Notes under the pieces: model-generated
Told to the model about the DNA's origin: nothing
Database searches by the model: none
Seen by the model: the letters and a program-made list of their open reading frames with translations, nothing else
Shown: one piece after another, positions 1 through 10,930 of the stretch
Layout of the letters: each line of letters opens with the position of its first letter
How positions within the stretch are numbered: position 1 is the first letter of the stretch
Source: Gnomoniopsis sp. IMI 355080
Lineage: Eukaryota; Ascomycota; Sordariomycetes; Diaporthales; Gnomoniaceae
Direction: 5' to 3'
NCBI GenBank assembly: GCA_027946555.1
Contig: JAPEVC010000141.1
Span: 32,268 to 96,267, forward strand
Length of the DNA: 64,000 nt
Program-made: the position numbers and the translations under genes

Positions 1-234
1 GTGGCTCAAATTTCCACGACGTTCCTCATCTAAATTAATAGTGCACGTTGCAGATTAAGCAGCTGTCTCTTGAGATACAATTCGTCGTTTGTGACATATG
101 CTATTTGTTTTGTTTTATTTTATTTTTTAAAAAAAACGCTCCCGCTGCTGGCATCTCATCAGAAGATTCGAATCTCGCCGAATGGTGGCCCTTCCGATCT
201 CAGTCCCAGCGCATCTGCGAATGCCCGGTTAACC

Positions 235-2651
235 ATGGAAACAGACAAGACGAGCCTAACACATGAGGATTCAAGAAGCTCTAAGCACCGGCGAACCACC
301 CACAATGAGGGCAGAAACGTCGGCTTCATCCCAAGCTTTCAAAGCATGTATGGGAGAGAGGCATACGACGAGAAGCTTGCGCAGCTCTGGGACGCAGACC
401 GTCGGGAGCCGTTCGAGTACCCAGTCAAAGGAAAGCGTGTAATACTCCTCATCAGCGCAATTCTGCCATACATGATTGTAAGTCACAACCAGGCTCGTTG
501 CACAGCGAAAGCCAGCGTGCTAGTACTGATGTTCAGATAGGGCTGTCTTGATCATACAATTATCGGTACGCAACACTTCTCTATGCACACTCCCCGTGAC
601 GCGCATGCCATAGTACTGACAACAATAGCGACCCTCATTCCTACTTTCATAGCAAAGTTCAATCGCCCCGCTGATATTGGCTGGTACGCATCATCGTACT
701 TCTTACCATTCGCGCTTCTGATGCCTACGTTGGGCAAATGCTACTCACTATGGAAGATCAAGTGGCTTTTCCTGCCGTCTTTGCTGTTTCTCATCAGTAA
801 GTCGACGTATCTCGGGATGAAGCTTACCAGGTGATTGATAAGTACGTGATAGGCGGCTCCTTGGTTTGTGGCCTGGCGGAAACATCGGGTGTGTTCATCA
901 TGGCCAGGGTTTTGTCTGGCACAGGTGCTGCTGGTATACTTCATGGAGCGATGAGGATTCTGGCATTTGCACTGCCTGGTGCTCAGCGGATATACATGGA
1001 GGGAATAGGTGCCGTCATGATGGGTACGACTCTCTCCCATAGCCTCTCGCTTCCCCCCAGGGGCACGTTTAGTAGCTGACTAGAACTAGGAGCCTGTATA
1101 ATGTCGGGTCCATTGATTGGAGGCGTGATTGCTGACACAATTGGCTGGGAATGGGCCTTCTGGATCAACATACCACCGACCGTTCTTTCTTTTATCATGA
1201 TTCTTTTCTTATTCCCCACAGAAACACCTCGTACGGCTCTCTTTACCCTCTGCACGTTCGAGAAGATCAAACGACTCGACACCTTGGGCTCGTTGTTTCT
1301 GGTGATCTCGCTGGGCTGTTTAATAACGGTCCTGCAAGATTATTCTTATAATCCTGAACTGACTATTGCTCCCAAGGACATCTATATGGCCGTGGGAGCA
1401 GGTATAGCTTTGGCCCTCTTCGTGGCACAAGAAGCACTTGTCCGTCCTGACTTTGCTCTGATGCCCCGACCGTTGATACGTCGCAGATCAGTATGGTCGT
1501 GTTCGCTCTTGCTTTTCTTTGTTTTCGCGGGGTTCACTAGTAAGTATGAAGGTCCTGATTTTCTGCCAACCTGAACTAATACAGACTTGCCATTCAGATT
1601 TTGTTTTCTTCATGTCAATATTTCAACAGGTCTGTCCCCCTCATCCACTCGGACTTACAGATACACCAGGTGCCACACCCGCCAAACTGGTCGACCATGC
1701 CCTTTCGAGCCCGAAACATCACATTCTAACGTGTGTACTCATTCATAGGTCGTACAAGGAGAAACGGCAACCGATAGCGCCATACATATGCTTCCATATG
1801 TAATTTCAGCCACAGTCGCTGCAGCGATTACCTCCGCAGGATCGACACTCATCCGGCTGTACAACCCCTTTTTCATCATGGGTGGTGTGCTGTTCAGTAC
1901 CGGTCTAGGATTTGTCTCACACATGAATGAGAATATTACTCAGCAGATGAAATTCGCCTACGAAGTCCTGGTTGGCACCGGCGTAGGTTTGATGGTCATG
2001 GCCAGTGAGTTGTCCTCTTCTCCCTGCAACAAAGCTCAAACCATTCTTCCAAATATCCACAATGTATCAGTTCGAAGTCTCCGATGAAATACTGACGAGA
2101 AATTTGTTTTGAAGACATCGCTCCATGTCACACAGATCTTCCGCTCAAGGACCACGCAATTGCCAACGGAGTTACTGGCCTAGGTGGAGCGCTCGGAGCG
2201 TGGGTGCCCCTCTGCAAAGATAGCCAGGACTTGCAATCTACTAACAATTGCGTGCCAATGTAGAAGCATAGCGGTTCCGATCTCAAGCGCGCTGTTCAAC
2301 CGAGCATTTCGAACCGGCCTTATAGCACTGGACATTCCACCAGCCGTCAAGATCATAGCAGCAGAGGATATCACCGCGATCAACCAGATCGTCCCAGCTG
2401 AATATCTGGAGCAGATCATCGAATTACTTGTCTCATCGTCACAGATGGTTTTCCTCTTTGGTCTCGGGTGCGCGATTGCAGCTGCTGTAACCGCATTTGC
2501 CGTGCCTTGGAAGTCAGTGAGCATGACGGGCTCTTCAAATGAGATAGATGGAGGCTTGCCATTTTCGAGGAACCGTTCACACAAGATAGATGGGACAAAA
2601 CCCCCAGCACTCGATTCTTTCCCCCAGTGGCGCGATAGAGAAGCATTATAA
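235..2651 (+). CDS. MFS efflux transporter, DHA2 (14-TM drug/toxin pump) family
   Basis: Plasma-membrane drug or metabolite exporter predicted from sequence. Nine exons give an uninterrupted 610-residue frame: 235-477, 541-565, 614-796, 853-1023, 1090-1539, 1598-1629, 1749-2004, 2115-2199 and 2264-2651. All introns are GT-AG. The N-terminal ~70 residues are polar and cytoplasmic. TM1 is followed by the LDHTII segment, then DIGWYASSYF, and GKCYSLWKIKW replaces the usual GKLY..F.IKW loop. The antiporter motif C region reads GPLIGGVIADTIGWEWAFW, which is diagnostic of the DHA2 group that includes aflatoxin- and trichothecene-cluster pumps. Later hydrophobic segments fill exons 5, 7 and 9. The start at 235 is the first ATG of the frame opening into TM1. 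No biosynthetic genes follow to the right, so any cluster would have to lie to the left of the window. The substrate cannot be read from the sequence. Confidence 0.88.
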
Positions 2652-3896
2652 ATTCGGTAGATCTGCTTGGGCCAGGCTAGTATGCTTTCGGTGTGATATG
2701 GAGCAATGATCGCGCAAGGGGTTGCATATAAGACCAGCCAGCGTGAGATGGTCTTGTGGGTATCTGAGAACATGCAGTCTGGAATTTCTCGCCAGGGCAA
2801 GGCGATCATCGCAGCAATTGTACCCCAGTACACACTTCGATCAAACCGGGGTTGTCCGGCCGGTGTCATCCTCAGTTTCTCGGTATCTCAGCACAGAGAA
2901 AATGATAAACACAAGCCGGGGGCTGGACTTCAGGCTTGGGGGCTACCTAATGCTTTGAAATCTCAACAGAAAGGTCGATGTCGAAATTAGTAGCTTTGAT
3001 AGTTACTCAGCTGAAGAGCAGAATGAAGCTCTGAAATCGTGCTTTTCGCAGCTTCTTGTTAGTGACTCACCTGATTCGCCCACATACAAGTGGGTGGTCA
3101 AAAAATACAGAGCCGATCGCTGGTACAAACAGCTGTAGCCATTCCCATCGACATCACGCAAGTACTATGTTCTCTGGCCCTTCATTAGCGAGACAGATTT
3201 GACTTTTCAATGAATGTCATCCATCTAGGTGCACCTAGAGCTTGTGTTGGGACCAACATACCCATAGGCCTTGAAGTCAACATCAAATCGCTTTATGGTA
3301 TAGATAACCGGGTATTCAGGGCCAATGGTGGAATTGTCACCCAGAAAACGTCTGGCACAACAAGTGAATCATAGCCCATGGTGACGGCTTTTGTAAAGGA
3401 CCTACTTATATACACTGTCCCAGCCTTGGCAGCCAAGCGGCTAATGAAAGCGAATTCGAAACCTTCTAGTATAGTCCTTTACTTGTTTTAGAGCGAGTAA
3501 GTGTATACACTATATTTGGCGGAACGCATACCGTGTTGTGAGCCCCGGAAACGTGTTCAGCTCCTTCATTTTTTGCTTACATGCATTTAGTAGACATCAT
3601 AGTAAGATCTGGAGTAAACATTTCACATTGTTAAGATGGATATTAAAAATGTCATAAATGCATTGCCTATGCAGAAAAAGATCAGAACATGTACGACGTT
3701 GTCTTCCGAAATTGAAGCAACCGAGACCAATGGCAAGCTTTCGAAATTTGGCTGCTTGTAGCAGTATGTATGAGGCAAAGGGCCCGACTGCAGCAGGATC
3801 ATTGGATTCTCTACCATAGACTACCTATTACAATTGACAACCCCTCCTTGCATTCCAGATATTGGTTCCTCCTATCGTTTAGCCTAGAGATGTACT
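2652..3896. other. intergenic, MFS 3' flank and decayed fragment
   Basis: Apart from the reverse-strand relic at about 2990-3379, nothing convincing is seen. Open frames over 2706-2990 are short and lack splice or codon support. The sequence turns AT-rich after 3400. Confidence 0.5.
2990..3379 (-). pseudogene. decayed reverse-strand gene fragment, unrecognised
   Basis: A TATATAAG-like element (plus 3406-3412) lies about 30 bp upstream of an ATG at 3379. The reading begins MGYDSLVVPDVF, then is lost and resumes in another frame as GDNSTIGPEYPVIYTIKRF at about 3260-3345. It may continue as a segment reading YLRDVDGNGYS near 3130-3160 before a clear GTGAGT donor (plus 3065-3070). The AG acceptor lies at about 2948-2951. 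The pieces look like protein but need at least one frameshift and a doubtful intron to join. The family is not recognised. It could instead be chance open sequence, so treat it as a relic. Confidence 0.28.
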
Positions 3897-4199
3897 TTAG
3901 CATTTCCATATATCCTTATTACACATGAAGTATAAGGCCGAGTACGAGATGCACTTACATTTTGATGAGGGCACACAGCACTTCAAGGTTTCCCAGTTGA
4001 CGGAATCGACCTCGCGCGAGCCCACTGTGAGGCATGAAGTCTGGCACGGCAGGTCTTCCGGGGCATCGCAGGCCCATGGATCGGTCTGTCCGGCTCCGCT
4101 GGCCTGGACGGAGGATGAGCACACGTCGTTGGTCCTCTTGCACCCAGCACTGACGCCCAGTGCCATAGTGGCGAGAGTGAATGCCAGAGTGAATCTCAT
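3897..4199 (-). CDS. small secreted cysteine-rich protein (effector candidate)
   Basis: A 100-residue frame with a clear signal peptide (MRFTLAFTLATMALGVSAG, cleavage after about residue 18). The mature part holds 11 cysteines, including a CC pair (KCCVPS) and a KCKC element, and no membrane segment follows. Size, secretion signal and cysteine density match fungal small secreted proteins, which act outside the cell and often at a host or competitor surface. No named family is recognised. The last 20 residues are less certain: a GTAAGT donor-like site sits immediately after the SSK codons (plus about 3948-3953), so the true C-terminus may lie on a further exon. A TATATA lies 61 bp upstream of the ATG. 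Confidence 0.65.
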   Translation of the reverse strand: MRFTLAFTLATMALGVSAGCKRTNDVCSSSVQASGAGQTDPWACDAPEDLPCQTSCLTVGSREVDSVNWETLKCCVPSSKCKCISYSALYFMCNKDIWKC

Positions 4200-4259
4200 T
4201 GTAACGGCGATAAATATTGCAACACAAAGCAGTGAGGTAGGTATTTGGAGACTGAAGTG

Positions 4260-4265
4260 TATATA
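4260..4265 (-). promoter_or_regulatory. TATA box of the small secreted protein gene
   Basis: TATATA on the minus strand, about 60 bp before the start codon at 4199. The position is plausible for a short 5' leader; the assignment is inferred from position only. Confidence 0.4.
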
Positions 4266-5178
4266 GCTGAGTGGATAATTGGTATGTGGTAGGATGATGG
4301 AATTCGGCGACTTGGTCCATCTCGTTGCTTTGAGGGTGTGTAGGCTAGTCTTTTATATTCTGTTCTGTAGCAGGAAACCTGTTCTGTCGAAATGAGTACT
4401 GACGCCTGAGTCAAAAGTCCTAACCGACGATGGTTGAAACTCATTACTAGCTAGGCGCCAAGCCAGGAATTCGCTTATGGGCAATTCATACTTTCTACTA
4501 ACACCCACCTAACTAATCTACCTTAAATGAAAATGATTCAGTAATTCCTAGGTAGGTTAGAGGAGCCTTGTACAGTGTATGTGTAATGAATCGTGCCCAG
4601 GGGCCAATTGGCACACCTCACACCGTCTGGGACGCATCCTCGTACTCATAGCTAGCTTATTATTTTACAATTGCTCCTTGATCCCCATCCTTCAAAACCC
4701 ATCCCTTCTGTGAACTAGCTTTCCATGAAAATGTAGAGGATGGTATAGTACAATCAGTTGTGGGCGAAATGTAGACGCCTCAACGCCGACAAGGACTAAG
4801 GTAACAACACTTGGATACTCCTACTAGTACGCCACGTTATCAATACCTACGCTAATGGATATCATTCATTGATGAGTCCGGATCAAGCGTCCATTACTCT
4901 AGCTTTGAATTTTAGACTTAAGATTTTGATATTGAATACCCTGGAGTATAGGAGGCAGACATGCCAGATGTGCTCTGTGGGCACGCTATTTCGTAGCACG
5001 TCGTACAATAATATTGTTTGTTTTAATTTTACGGTTCCCGCTATATAGAATAGGTCTGCCATTCTGGTCGTCATAACTCTTCTCTACCGAGTCACTTGGA
5101 GATTGGGAAGCTTGATATTAGCCGTCATCCACCGAACATCCACGCGTCAGCTATCTACCTCTAGGTTCAGACCACAGA
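4266..5178. other. intergenic AT-rich stretch
   Basis: No gene is supported. It contains a CCTAGGTAGG palindrome-type motif near 4548 and otherwise AT-rich sequence with frequent stops on both strands. Confidence 0.5.
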
Positions 5179-5883
5179 CTAAATTGCACGTTTCTTCGCC
5201 GGATTCACAAGTGAAGTATGAGAATGCTCCGCCATGTGCTTCTGGAACTTAGAGCCCTTCTCGATGTGCTCATCGCACGGCTCCTGGTAGCCTGGCTGTA
5301 TCTCTTGGCTTGGTATGCCGTAGACGGCCGATCTGGTTTCCTTAGGGATCACGCTGTTGTCCGTGCTTGTAACCTAGCCTTGCTGCATGGTTATGGCAAG
5401 GGGGTTTGGCTCGGCGCAATTAGCGAAGTTGCGATGCTGCCACATGATTACTTTGCAGGTCTGCACACTCTGCGTGGCCTTGCGGGTCTTGAAGCTCGAC
5501 GCAACGATGGTGCCGTGACCAAGGGCGCGGTCATGATAGCTTGGAAATACCTTCGCGCCGTTGGGGGTGCTTGATGGAAGTTTTACATTTGGGGCAGTTG
5601 TCTTTGCCGTCTCTCGGCCTTGTTTTGCCGCGTCCTGTTTGCAAGTGTGACATTAGCTGGGATGGCAGCCCTGTGGCCATGATAGACTCACTTGCAGGTC
5701 CTTGTTGACCATAGTCGTCGCCTTGTCTACATGGATCTCCTGGAGCCAGTAGCCTTTGCCAAAGTCGGGTTCGGTCGTACCATCTGGTACTTTCACAGTC
5801 TTAACACCATTACCAAGCGTGGTGCTGGCGAGTGCTCCAAATGAGAGGGAGGGGAGGAGGAAGGATGCCGGACGGAATAACAT
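5179..5883 (-). pseudogene. secreted protein with in-frame TAG (broken or truncated)
   Basis: Exon 1 (5692-5883) encodes a signal peptide, MLFRPASFLLPSLSFGALA, then a 45-residue mature start. A 57-bp GTGAGT...CAG intron (5635-5691) joins in phase 0 to exon 2, which runs to a TAG at 5374-5376, giving 150 residues. The same frame continues open for another 64 codons to a TAG at 5179-5181. That extension keeps strongly G/C-ending third positions, as in the part before the stop. This suggests the ancestral protein was about 215 residues and that a sense codon became TAG; CAG to TAG is the simplest change and is also a RIP-type C-to-T. An upstream in-frame ATG at 5910 is possible. The family is not recognised. 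Alternatives are a genuine short protein, an undetected intron around 5375, stop readthrough or a sequence error. Confidence 0.5.
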
Positions 5884-7019
5884 CTTGGTAATTCTGTAGA
5901 TTAGATACATGTTTCTACAGAAGAATACTATAGATGTTGGGCACCAGTCCTGACTGAAGACACGAAAATAAGGGAAGTTTCTCGCAAAAGACTTTTTGTG
6001 TCCTGGTCATGATGTAGGTTTTTCTCGCCCCTGGAAGACATTGGGTAGTCGGTGCTGACGCATCTATAGATATGGCTCTTGCAAGAGTTCTATCTCAAAG
6101 TCTCCTCTTTTCTTATGATCTTCTCACAGTGGGAGACTTCTCTCCACGATACCTCACTGTAATAGTGAGACGCGCTGTGGCGGATATGGAGAGCGGTCTT
6201 TACTGCCATCAGTGGGAGCGTATTGACTCTCGAGGAAGTTGAGATGGCCGAGGTCAGCTTGTTCGACCTTGAAAAATTCCTTCTTCATACATTCTAGGTA
6301 CTGTCAGCGGTGAGTATCATCGACTCGATTAAGACCGGGAAGGAGGCTCGGCTACTCTCTTCGCGCAGCGAGGTTCTGATGAGACCGGCGTCCTTGATTC
6401 GAAGCGGACCTGTTTCCACTAGTCAAGCTTGCCATTCTAGCGCGGCATGTTCTTCTATATTAGCATATGGACTGCACAACGTGGCGGGTTTTGATCTCTC
6501 CGACTGGTGAACCTTAGGCACAGTAAGCTTACAGAACCCTCAGCCTGGCAATGAATTCTAGTAAGCCCGCCCCACCATGAACAGCTTTATTGTGAAAATT
6601 CCACGGGGATTCCAGGTTCCGGCAGCCGACCAGATGGGATCACAATCGGTCTCAAGTGACGATAAGCGGCCAGCTGTGGGCGACCCTTGGATTGCTCTTT
6701 GTTTAAAGTCTAAATATTTCGACTGACAAAGTTATGAAATGTCAAACAACGGTTGAAGTGGAACGGCAATACAAAAGAAAAAATATACTACGCCTCACTC
6801 GCTACATAAGAGTTGAATTCATCTACCTGAACTGGTTTTAGAAAAAAGAGGTCGCGTGCCTTGTGAGCGACTTCAGTTTCTACGACATTGTCTCTACAGC
6901 AGCTTTGCCATCCTCAAACAACCTTGGAACGCCAAAAGGCATCCCAACAGCAAAAGTGTACAAGTGCTATTGGGGTTAACAACACGTGACAGCGCCTGCT
7001 GAAGAAGACGAGTCCCATC
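5884..7019. other. intergenic
   Basis: Holds the promoter of the secreted-protein gene on the left and the leader of the 7020 gene on the right. The short open frame at 6310-6510 has no coding support. Nothing else is seen. Confidence 0.5.
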
Positions 7020-7790
7020 ATGGCTACCCACATGCAGCCCCAGCCGCAAACAGAATCGCAAGCCTTGTCATCCCCTTCCAAAGGTCCTTGGTTAGGGTGT
7101 CGATGGTGGGCCCCTGCGAGTACCGGTCTCACAATCCATGAGGGAAACCTCACCAGAGCCCTCAACACCCTTCGCTCCATACCCGCAGCGAAGCTGTCTA
7201 CCATCCGTACCCTGCACATCATGTTCACCGAGCCAAATCTCCTCGCGTGGCATGGATCCTACTGGAAGGAGTTGGACATTGTTTTTGATAACGAATCTAT
7301 CGAAAACTACAAAGGGATTTTTCCGGAATTCGATTCGCCGTCAGCACCCCCTCCGAGGGATTTGTTTTGCGCACTTCTGCGTTTCGTCGCCGACAACTTT
7401 GACCTCGAAAATCTGCATCTCGTGGTCAACGTCGGAGGCGCAGCGTGGTCAGTATTCGCCGATGCCGGCGCCGGCGCGTACGGTGGAGACGAGGTCGAAA
7501 AGGGGCCCGACTGGCGCTTCATCTACGAATGGTATCTGGACGTCGGCAGGCTGATCCTCAAGGTGCTTGCGGGCCGCGACTTGCTGGATTTGAGCGTCCT
7601 TGCGTCGATTTGGGATGGCATGGAGCCTTGGCTGACGGGGAAGATTACAGGAAAGGAATCAGTAGTGCCAGCGGCCAAGGTCCCGAGGTATCATGACGCT
7701 GGACTACGGCTTCTTGGCTCTGGTGAGAGAGGAGACAGGGTAGTTCATGTCAAACGCTTGGGTCCTGGTCTAAAATGGATGCTCGGCTAA
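7020..7790 (+). CDS. hypothetical protein, 256 residues, soluble
   Basis: A single uninterrupted frame of 256 residues with a good start context (CATCATGGCT). It is GC-rich at third positions in contrast to its AT-rich flanks, which supports real coding. The N-terminal 25 residues are polar and Pro/Gln/Ser-rich. The middle has aromatic and leucine-rich segments (LSTIRTLHIMF, YWKELDIVF, DLENLHLVV) spaced like the beta/alpha strips seen downstream of F-boxes in fungal LRR-like proteins. A Trp-rich stretch (WRFIYEWYLDVGRL) follows. There is no signal peptide, membrane segment or catalytic motif. It resembles lineage-specific fungal proteins of unknown role; the F-box-tail comparison is a guess. 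Confidence 0.68.
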   Translation: MATHMQPQPQTESQALSSPSKGPWLGCRWWAPASTGLTIHEGNLTRALNTLRSIPAAKLSTIRTLHIMFTEPNLLAWHGSYWKELDIVFDNESIENYKGIFPEFDSPSAPPPRDLFCALLRFVADNFDLENLHLVVNVGGAAWSVFADAGAGAYGGDEVEKGPDWRFIYEWYLDVGRLILKVLAGRDLLDLSVLASIWDGMEPWLTGKITGKESVVPAAKVPRYHDAGLRLLGSGERGDRVVHVKRLGPGLKWMLG

Positions 7791-9319
7791 GAATGAAGTA
7801 GGATTCGGGGTGAGGGGGGGGGGGAGTAAAGAGAGTAAACAAAGTAATCAAGAAGAATATAAACCTCAAAATTCTTTGGAATGGCAAGAGAATGCCCATG
7901 CCTCTTGCGGGTTTACTTCAACTAAAAGTTTTGATAGCGAAGTCATGCCTACGTATATTCATGAAGGCGGGATTTCGTAAGGTAAGATGCTTCGAAGATT
8001 TTGATAGCGTCTGATACCGCCGCGCCCGAGATATTACCAATATATTCGTCGTAATGAGTATCTAGGTTGATCAAGTACTGTACACAATATCCAGACTTCA
8101 TAAATCTAGAGCTACGAAGGCATTTTATGATTTGATGATACATCAAACTAATCCTCTCCTTGTGATAAGAAGGAATTTCGCAGGCACTTGTGAATGATAC
8201 CAAAGCTAAGCCACTCATCCAGTATACAAATGGGAAGCTTGAAAAAGACAAGGGAAAATCCTCCATTACTCAATGGTCCTCTGCTCCATTACCATCAGTA
8301 TTTCCAGGAGGTGAACACCCAGGGGAGATCTTGATTGTTATAATCCCCTAATCAGCAAAACCATCGTCCTGGACATTAGCCCAATATGCGGATTGTGAGG
8401 TACCTGGATATACACATATGCAGCTCGACCTTCATTGACTATCTCAGGTACTTTGCATCTTTCCATCTATATAAGTTTCGGTAGCAAAGGATTTGATTGC
8501 ATAGGTGTGTCTGACTTAGTTCCATCCCCATTCGTTGCCCCTCTGAAATTCTTATATCAGATGTGAACAACATACAGGCACCATTCTCATATATATTCAT
8601 GCATTTTCAGTCACCCTCAAGACACAGTCACTATTGTCTATGGTCTCGTTAACAACTACCTGTGACCCATTATATACTCGTGGGTAAACTTTTGTGATGT
8701 GGCTTGGGGTCCATCGACGCAGTTACAGCCCTCGTTGAATAACATTGCTGGCCTCCAAAATGCCATTCAGTCTCCCCTCGAACTGGCATGGATCTTAGAC
8801 TTGCCGTCTAAAAGGGAAAGCAGACATACAAATGGCTCTTTGATAACTCCATGAGTACAAGCAAGTCAACAGTCTCTTTCATTTGCGCAGCTCAACGAAA
8901 CTCACCCCATGGCAACGACCCCAATGGAACCTAGGGGAGCTACCCACTCCAATATTGTCGTCTTTGCCATCCTGAACAAATTTTATCTGGCAATCACATT
9001 CTCGGTTTTTTTGTTTCTTTTTTTCACCTCCACATCAGTAAGGAAGGAAAGAACGCTTGCTCACACCAGACCCAACATCAGCTGTTGAGGACGAGCGACA
9101 CGCCCTTTTATCGTCAAACAGAGACTGGGCAACATCTTTCTTCGTATTCCAGACCAGCCTTTTAGTCTGGGTATATGCCTTAGTAGCGCGGCTTTCGATC
9201 CAGAACATTCCCAATACGTTCCATCAAGACGGTGTAAAGGTGAGCGAATATCATTTTCAAATCTCACCACGTTAGCAGAGCATGCTAACACCAACTTCAA
9301 TAGTTCAAAGTTCCAAGGC
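7791..9319. other. intergenic, AT-rich
   Basis: No gene is confidently supported. A G10 tract lies just after the 7020 gene (near 7815). A 105-residue reverse open frame at 7949-8266 is AT-rich and not convincing. At 9057-9239 an open stretch without any ATG ends in a GTGAGC donor that could join in frame to 9311 upstream of the next gene's start. It may be transcribed leader rather than coding. Confidence 0.45.
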
Positions 9320-10930
9320 ATGCCATCGAATGACAGTTCAATAATCAAAAGCAACACTGCATACACTAGCACAACAGCAGAACAGCCGATCCAAGGAAAC
9401 ATGGACTCAATACAAGAAGCATCTGCAAATCCTTCACACGAACCTATCCTGCTGGGCGTCTATGGCATCGGTGGCTCGGGCGTGGAAATCCTCAAACAAC
9501 GGTTGAAATCTCTGCTGCAGCAACGTGGCAACGATGATTTCCAGTACTTTGACATTCGGTATGACCTGGACGGTGTCGACCAAGCTACCGACCGACCGAA
9601 GGGCCCACGCAGCGAGGACGACCTTGACAACCTCCGCAAGAGAGAGATGGCGAACATTCGGAAGCTATGCCGCCAGAGCGGCAAGATTGGTCTCATTTTC
9701 TGCCACCGAAGGCTGATTCGAAGCGACCTGAACAGTTCAGATGGTCTACCCCTGATCAGAAGCGCACGTTGGGGTCTAGATGCCAGCTTTTCGGGTGCCT
9801 TTTACTACACAGCATCACCAGGCGACGTCGTCAAAACCCTGCTCGATGACCCGACGTATCTTAAAATTCCCAGGAAGAGGTTGACTCAGAAAATGATCAG
9901 GGCTTGGGACAGCAAAGAGAGTGCCTCGTTGTCGCAATTTTGCAACAGCGCCGGGGTGCCCATCTTGACATATGAAGCAGGCAAACCAGGCATAGCCGAG
10001 GAAATCGTCAACACAATCCTTCTCAATAGCCAGACCAACCAGCAACGAGTAGTATCTGAGGTAGTTGTGGCGATGGATCTCAACATGGCTCCCTCCAATG
10101 CTGTGGTACTGATCGAGGCGCATAACATATTAGCTTGGGACATTGCCTCGACCAAGCTGTGGATTGAGGCAATGTCTAGTTTGAAAGGACCGAGAGCATC
10201 CAGTGCCGCAGCCCTTCGCAAGGACACGTATACGATCTTGCGCCAGGAAGCCGAAGACCACGGGGATCGGTTCCAGAATCAACGTTCGAAGGAAATAACC
10301 ATGGATCCCGAACTGGAGCGCCTACTATGGAAGCTCACGCACACGCGCATCCCGACTGTGGTTTTGACCTGTGGATTCCAAAGTACTTGGAGGGAGGTTC
10401 TCGAACGCCCAATCAGCCAGGATTCTCATGGGATGAGATGCTCGTGGGAGGAGCCAAGTGATGAGCAACACCCGGGACTCGGCAACAGGATCAAGGTTAT
10501 TGGAACAGGAGAGACTTGCGATGCCCTCGTGGTCTCGCCCAAAGACAAAGTGGCGGTTGTCAGAGCTCTCCAGGAGAAGCACGGCCGGCGTGTGTATGTC
10601 ATTGGTGGCACCCGGCTGGACGTGCCGATGCTCAAAGCTGCCGGGCACAATGCCTTCGTTCGACCCCCTTGTGTCGGCGAGCTGCATAACAGTGTGAAAG
10701 CCCTCCTTCGGGAGCACGGCGGACAGGCAACTTACCTCGGACGGCAGACAGAAGCTTGCCGTTCGGATTGGCAGGGAGGAGGCAGTGATATCTACGAAAC
10801 AATGGGCATGAATAGAGAGGAACGGAAGGTTGACCATCGTGACGATGAGGAGATCTTGAAAGAGCGAGGAACCGAGCTGGAGTACATGCTAGACCAGGCA
10901 GGACACTCACTTAATCTCCCTGATTGTTAG
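9320..10930 (+). CDS. degenerate P-loop kinase-like / HAD phosphatase-like fusion protein
   Basis: One exon, 536 residues. Residues ~43-230 follow the layout of the P-loop NTPase (AAA_33-type) domain found at the front of fungal kinase-HAD-phosphoribosyltransferase fusion proteins. Residues ~245-465 follow a phosphoserine-phosphatase-like HAD domain. Key residues are altered. The P-loop reads GIGGSGVEI at about 49-57, with Val where the invariant Lys should be. The HAD nucleophile loop reads MDLNMA near 252 instead of DxDxT. The usual GDSxxDxxM reads GGTRLDVPM near 428. Motif II (VVLTCGF) is kept. The protein ends in a charged tail with no phosphoribosyltransferase domain. The frame itself is intact and has coding-like composition, so this looks like an expressed pseudoenzyme or scaffold rather than junk. 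The start could also be the ATG at 9401. Family assignment comes from pattern memory; the residue changes are read directly. Confidence 0.72.
   Translation: MPSNDSSIIKSNTAYTSTTAEQPIQGNMDSIQEASANPSHEPILLGVYGIGGSGVEILKQRLKSLLQQRGNDDFQYFDIRYDLDGVDQATDRPKGPRSEDDLDNLRKREMANIRKLCRQSGKIGLIFCHRRLIRSDLNSSDGLPLIRSARWGLDASFSGAFYYTASPGDVVKTLLDDPTYLKIPRKRLTQKMIRAWDSKESASLSQFCNSAGVPILTYEAGKPGIAEEIVNTILLNSQTNQQRVVSEVVVAMDLNMAPSNAVVLIEAHNILAWDIASTKLWIEAMSSLKGPRASSAAALRKDTYTILRQEAEDHGDRFQNQRSKEITMDPELERLLWKLTHTRIPTVVLTCGFQSTWREVLERPISQDSHGMRCSWEEPSDEQHPGLGNRIKVIGTGETCDALVVSPKDKVAVVRALQEKHGRRVYVIGGTRLDVPMLKAAGHNAFVRPPCVGELHNSVKALLREHGGQATYLGRQTEACRSDWQGGGSDIYETMGMNREERKVDHRDDEEILKERGTELEYMLDQAGHSLNLPDC

Noticed and set aside
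2180..2869. Long reverse open frame over the end of the DHA2 transporter
   Set aside because: It is largely antisense to the well-supported last exon of the transporter, and the upstream part has no recognisable domain.
5218..5574. 118-residue forward frame with hydrophobic start
   Set aside because: Antisense to exon 2 and the post-stop extension of the secreted-protein gene, whose splice sites and third-base bias favour the reverse strand.
7949..8266. 105-residue reverse frame
   Set aside because: AT-rich, no domain, no clear promoter or splice context; hydrophobic start too weak for a signal peptide call.
9057..9239. Possible upstream exon joining in frame at 9311
   Set aside because: No ATG exists in that frame, so it would need a further unseen exon; more likely a leader sequence.
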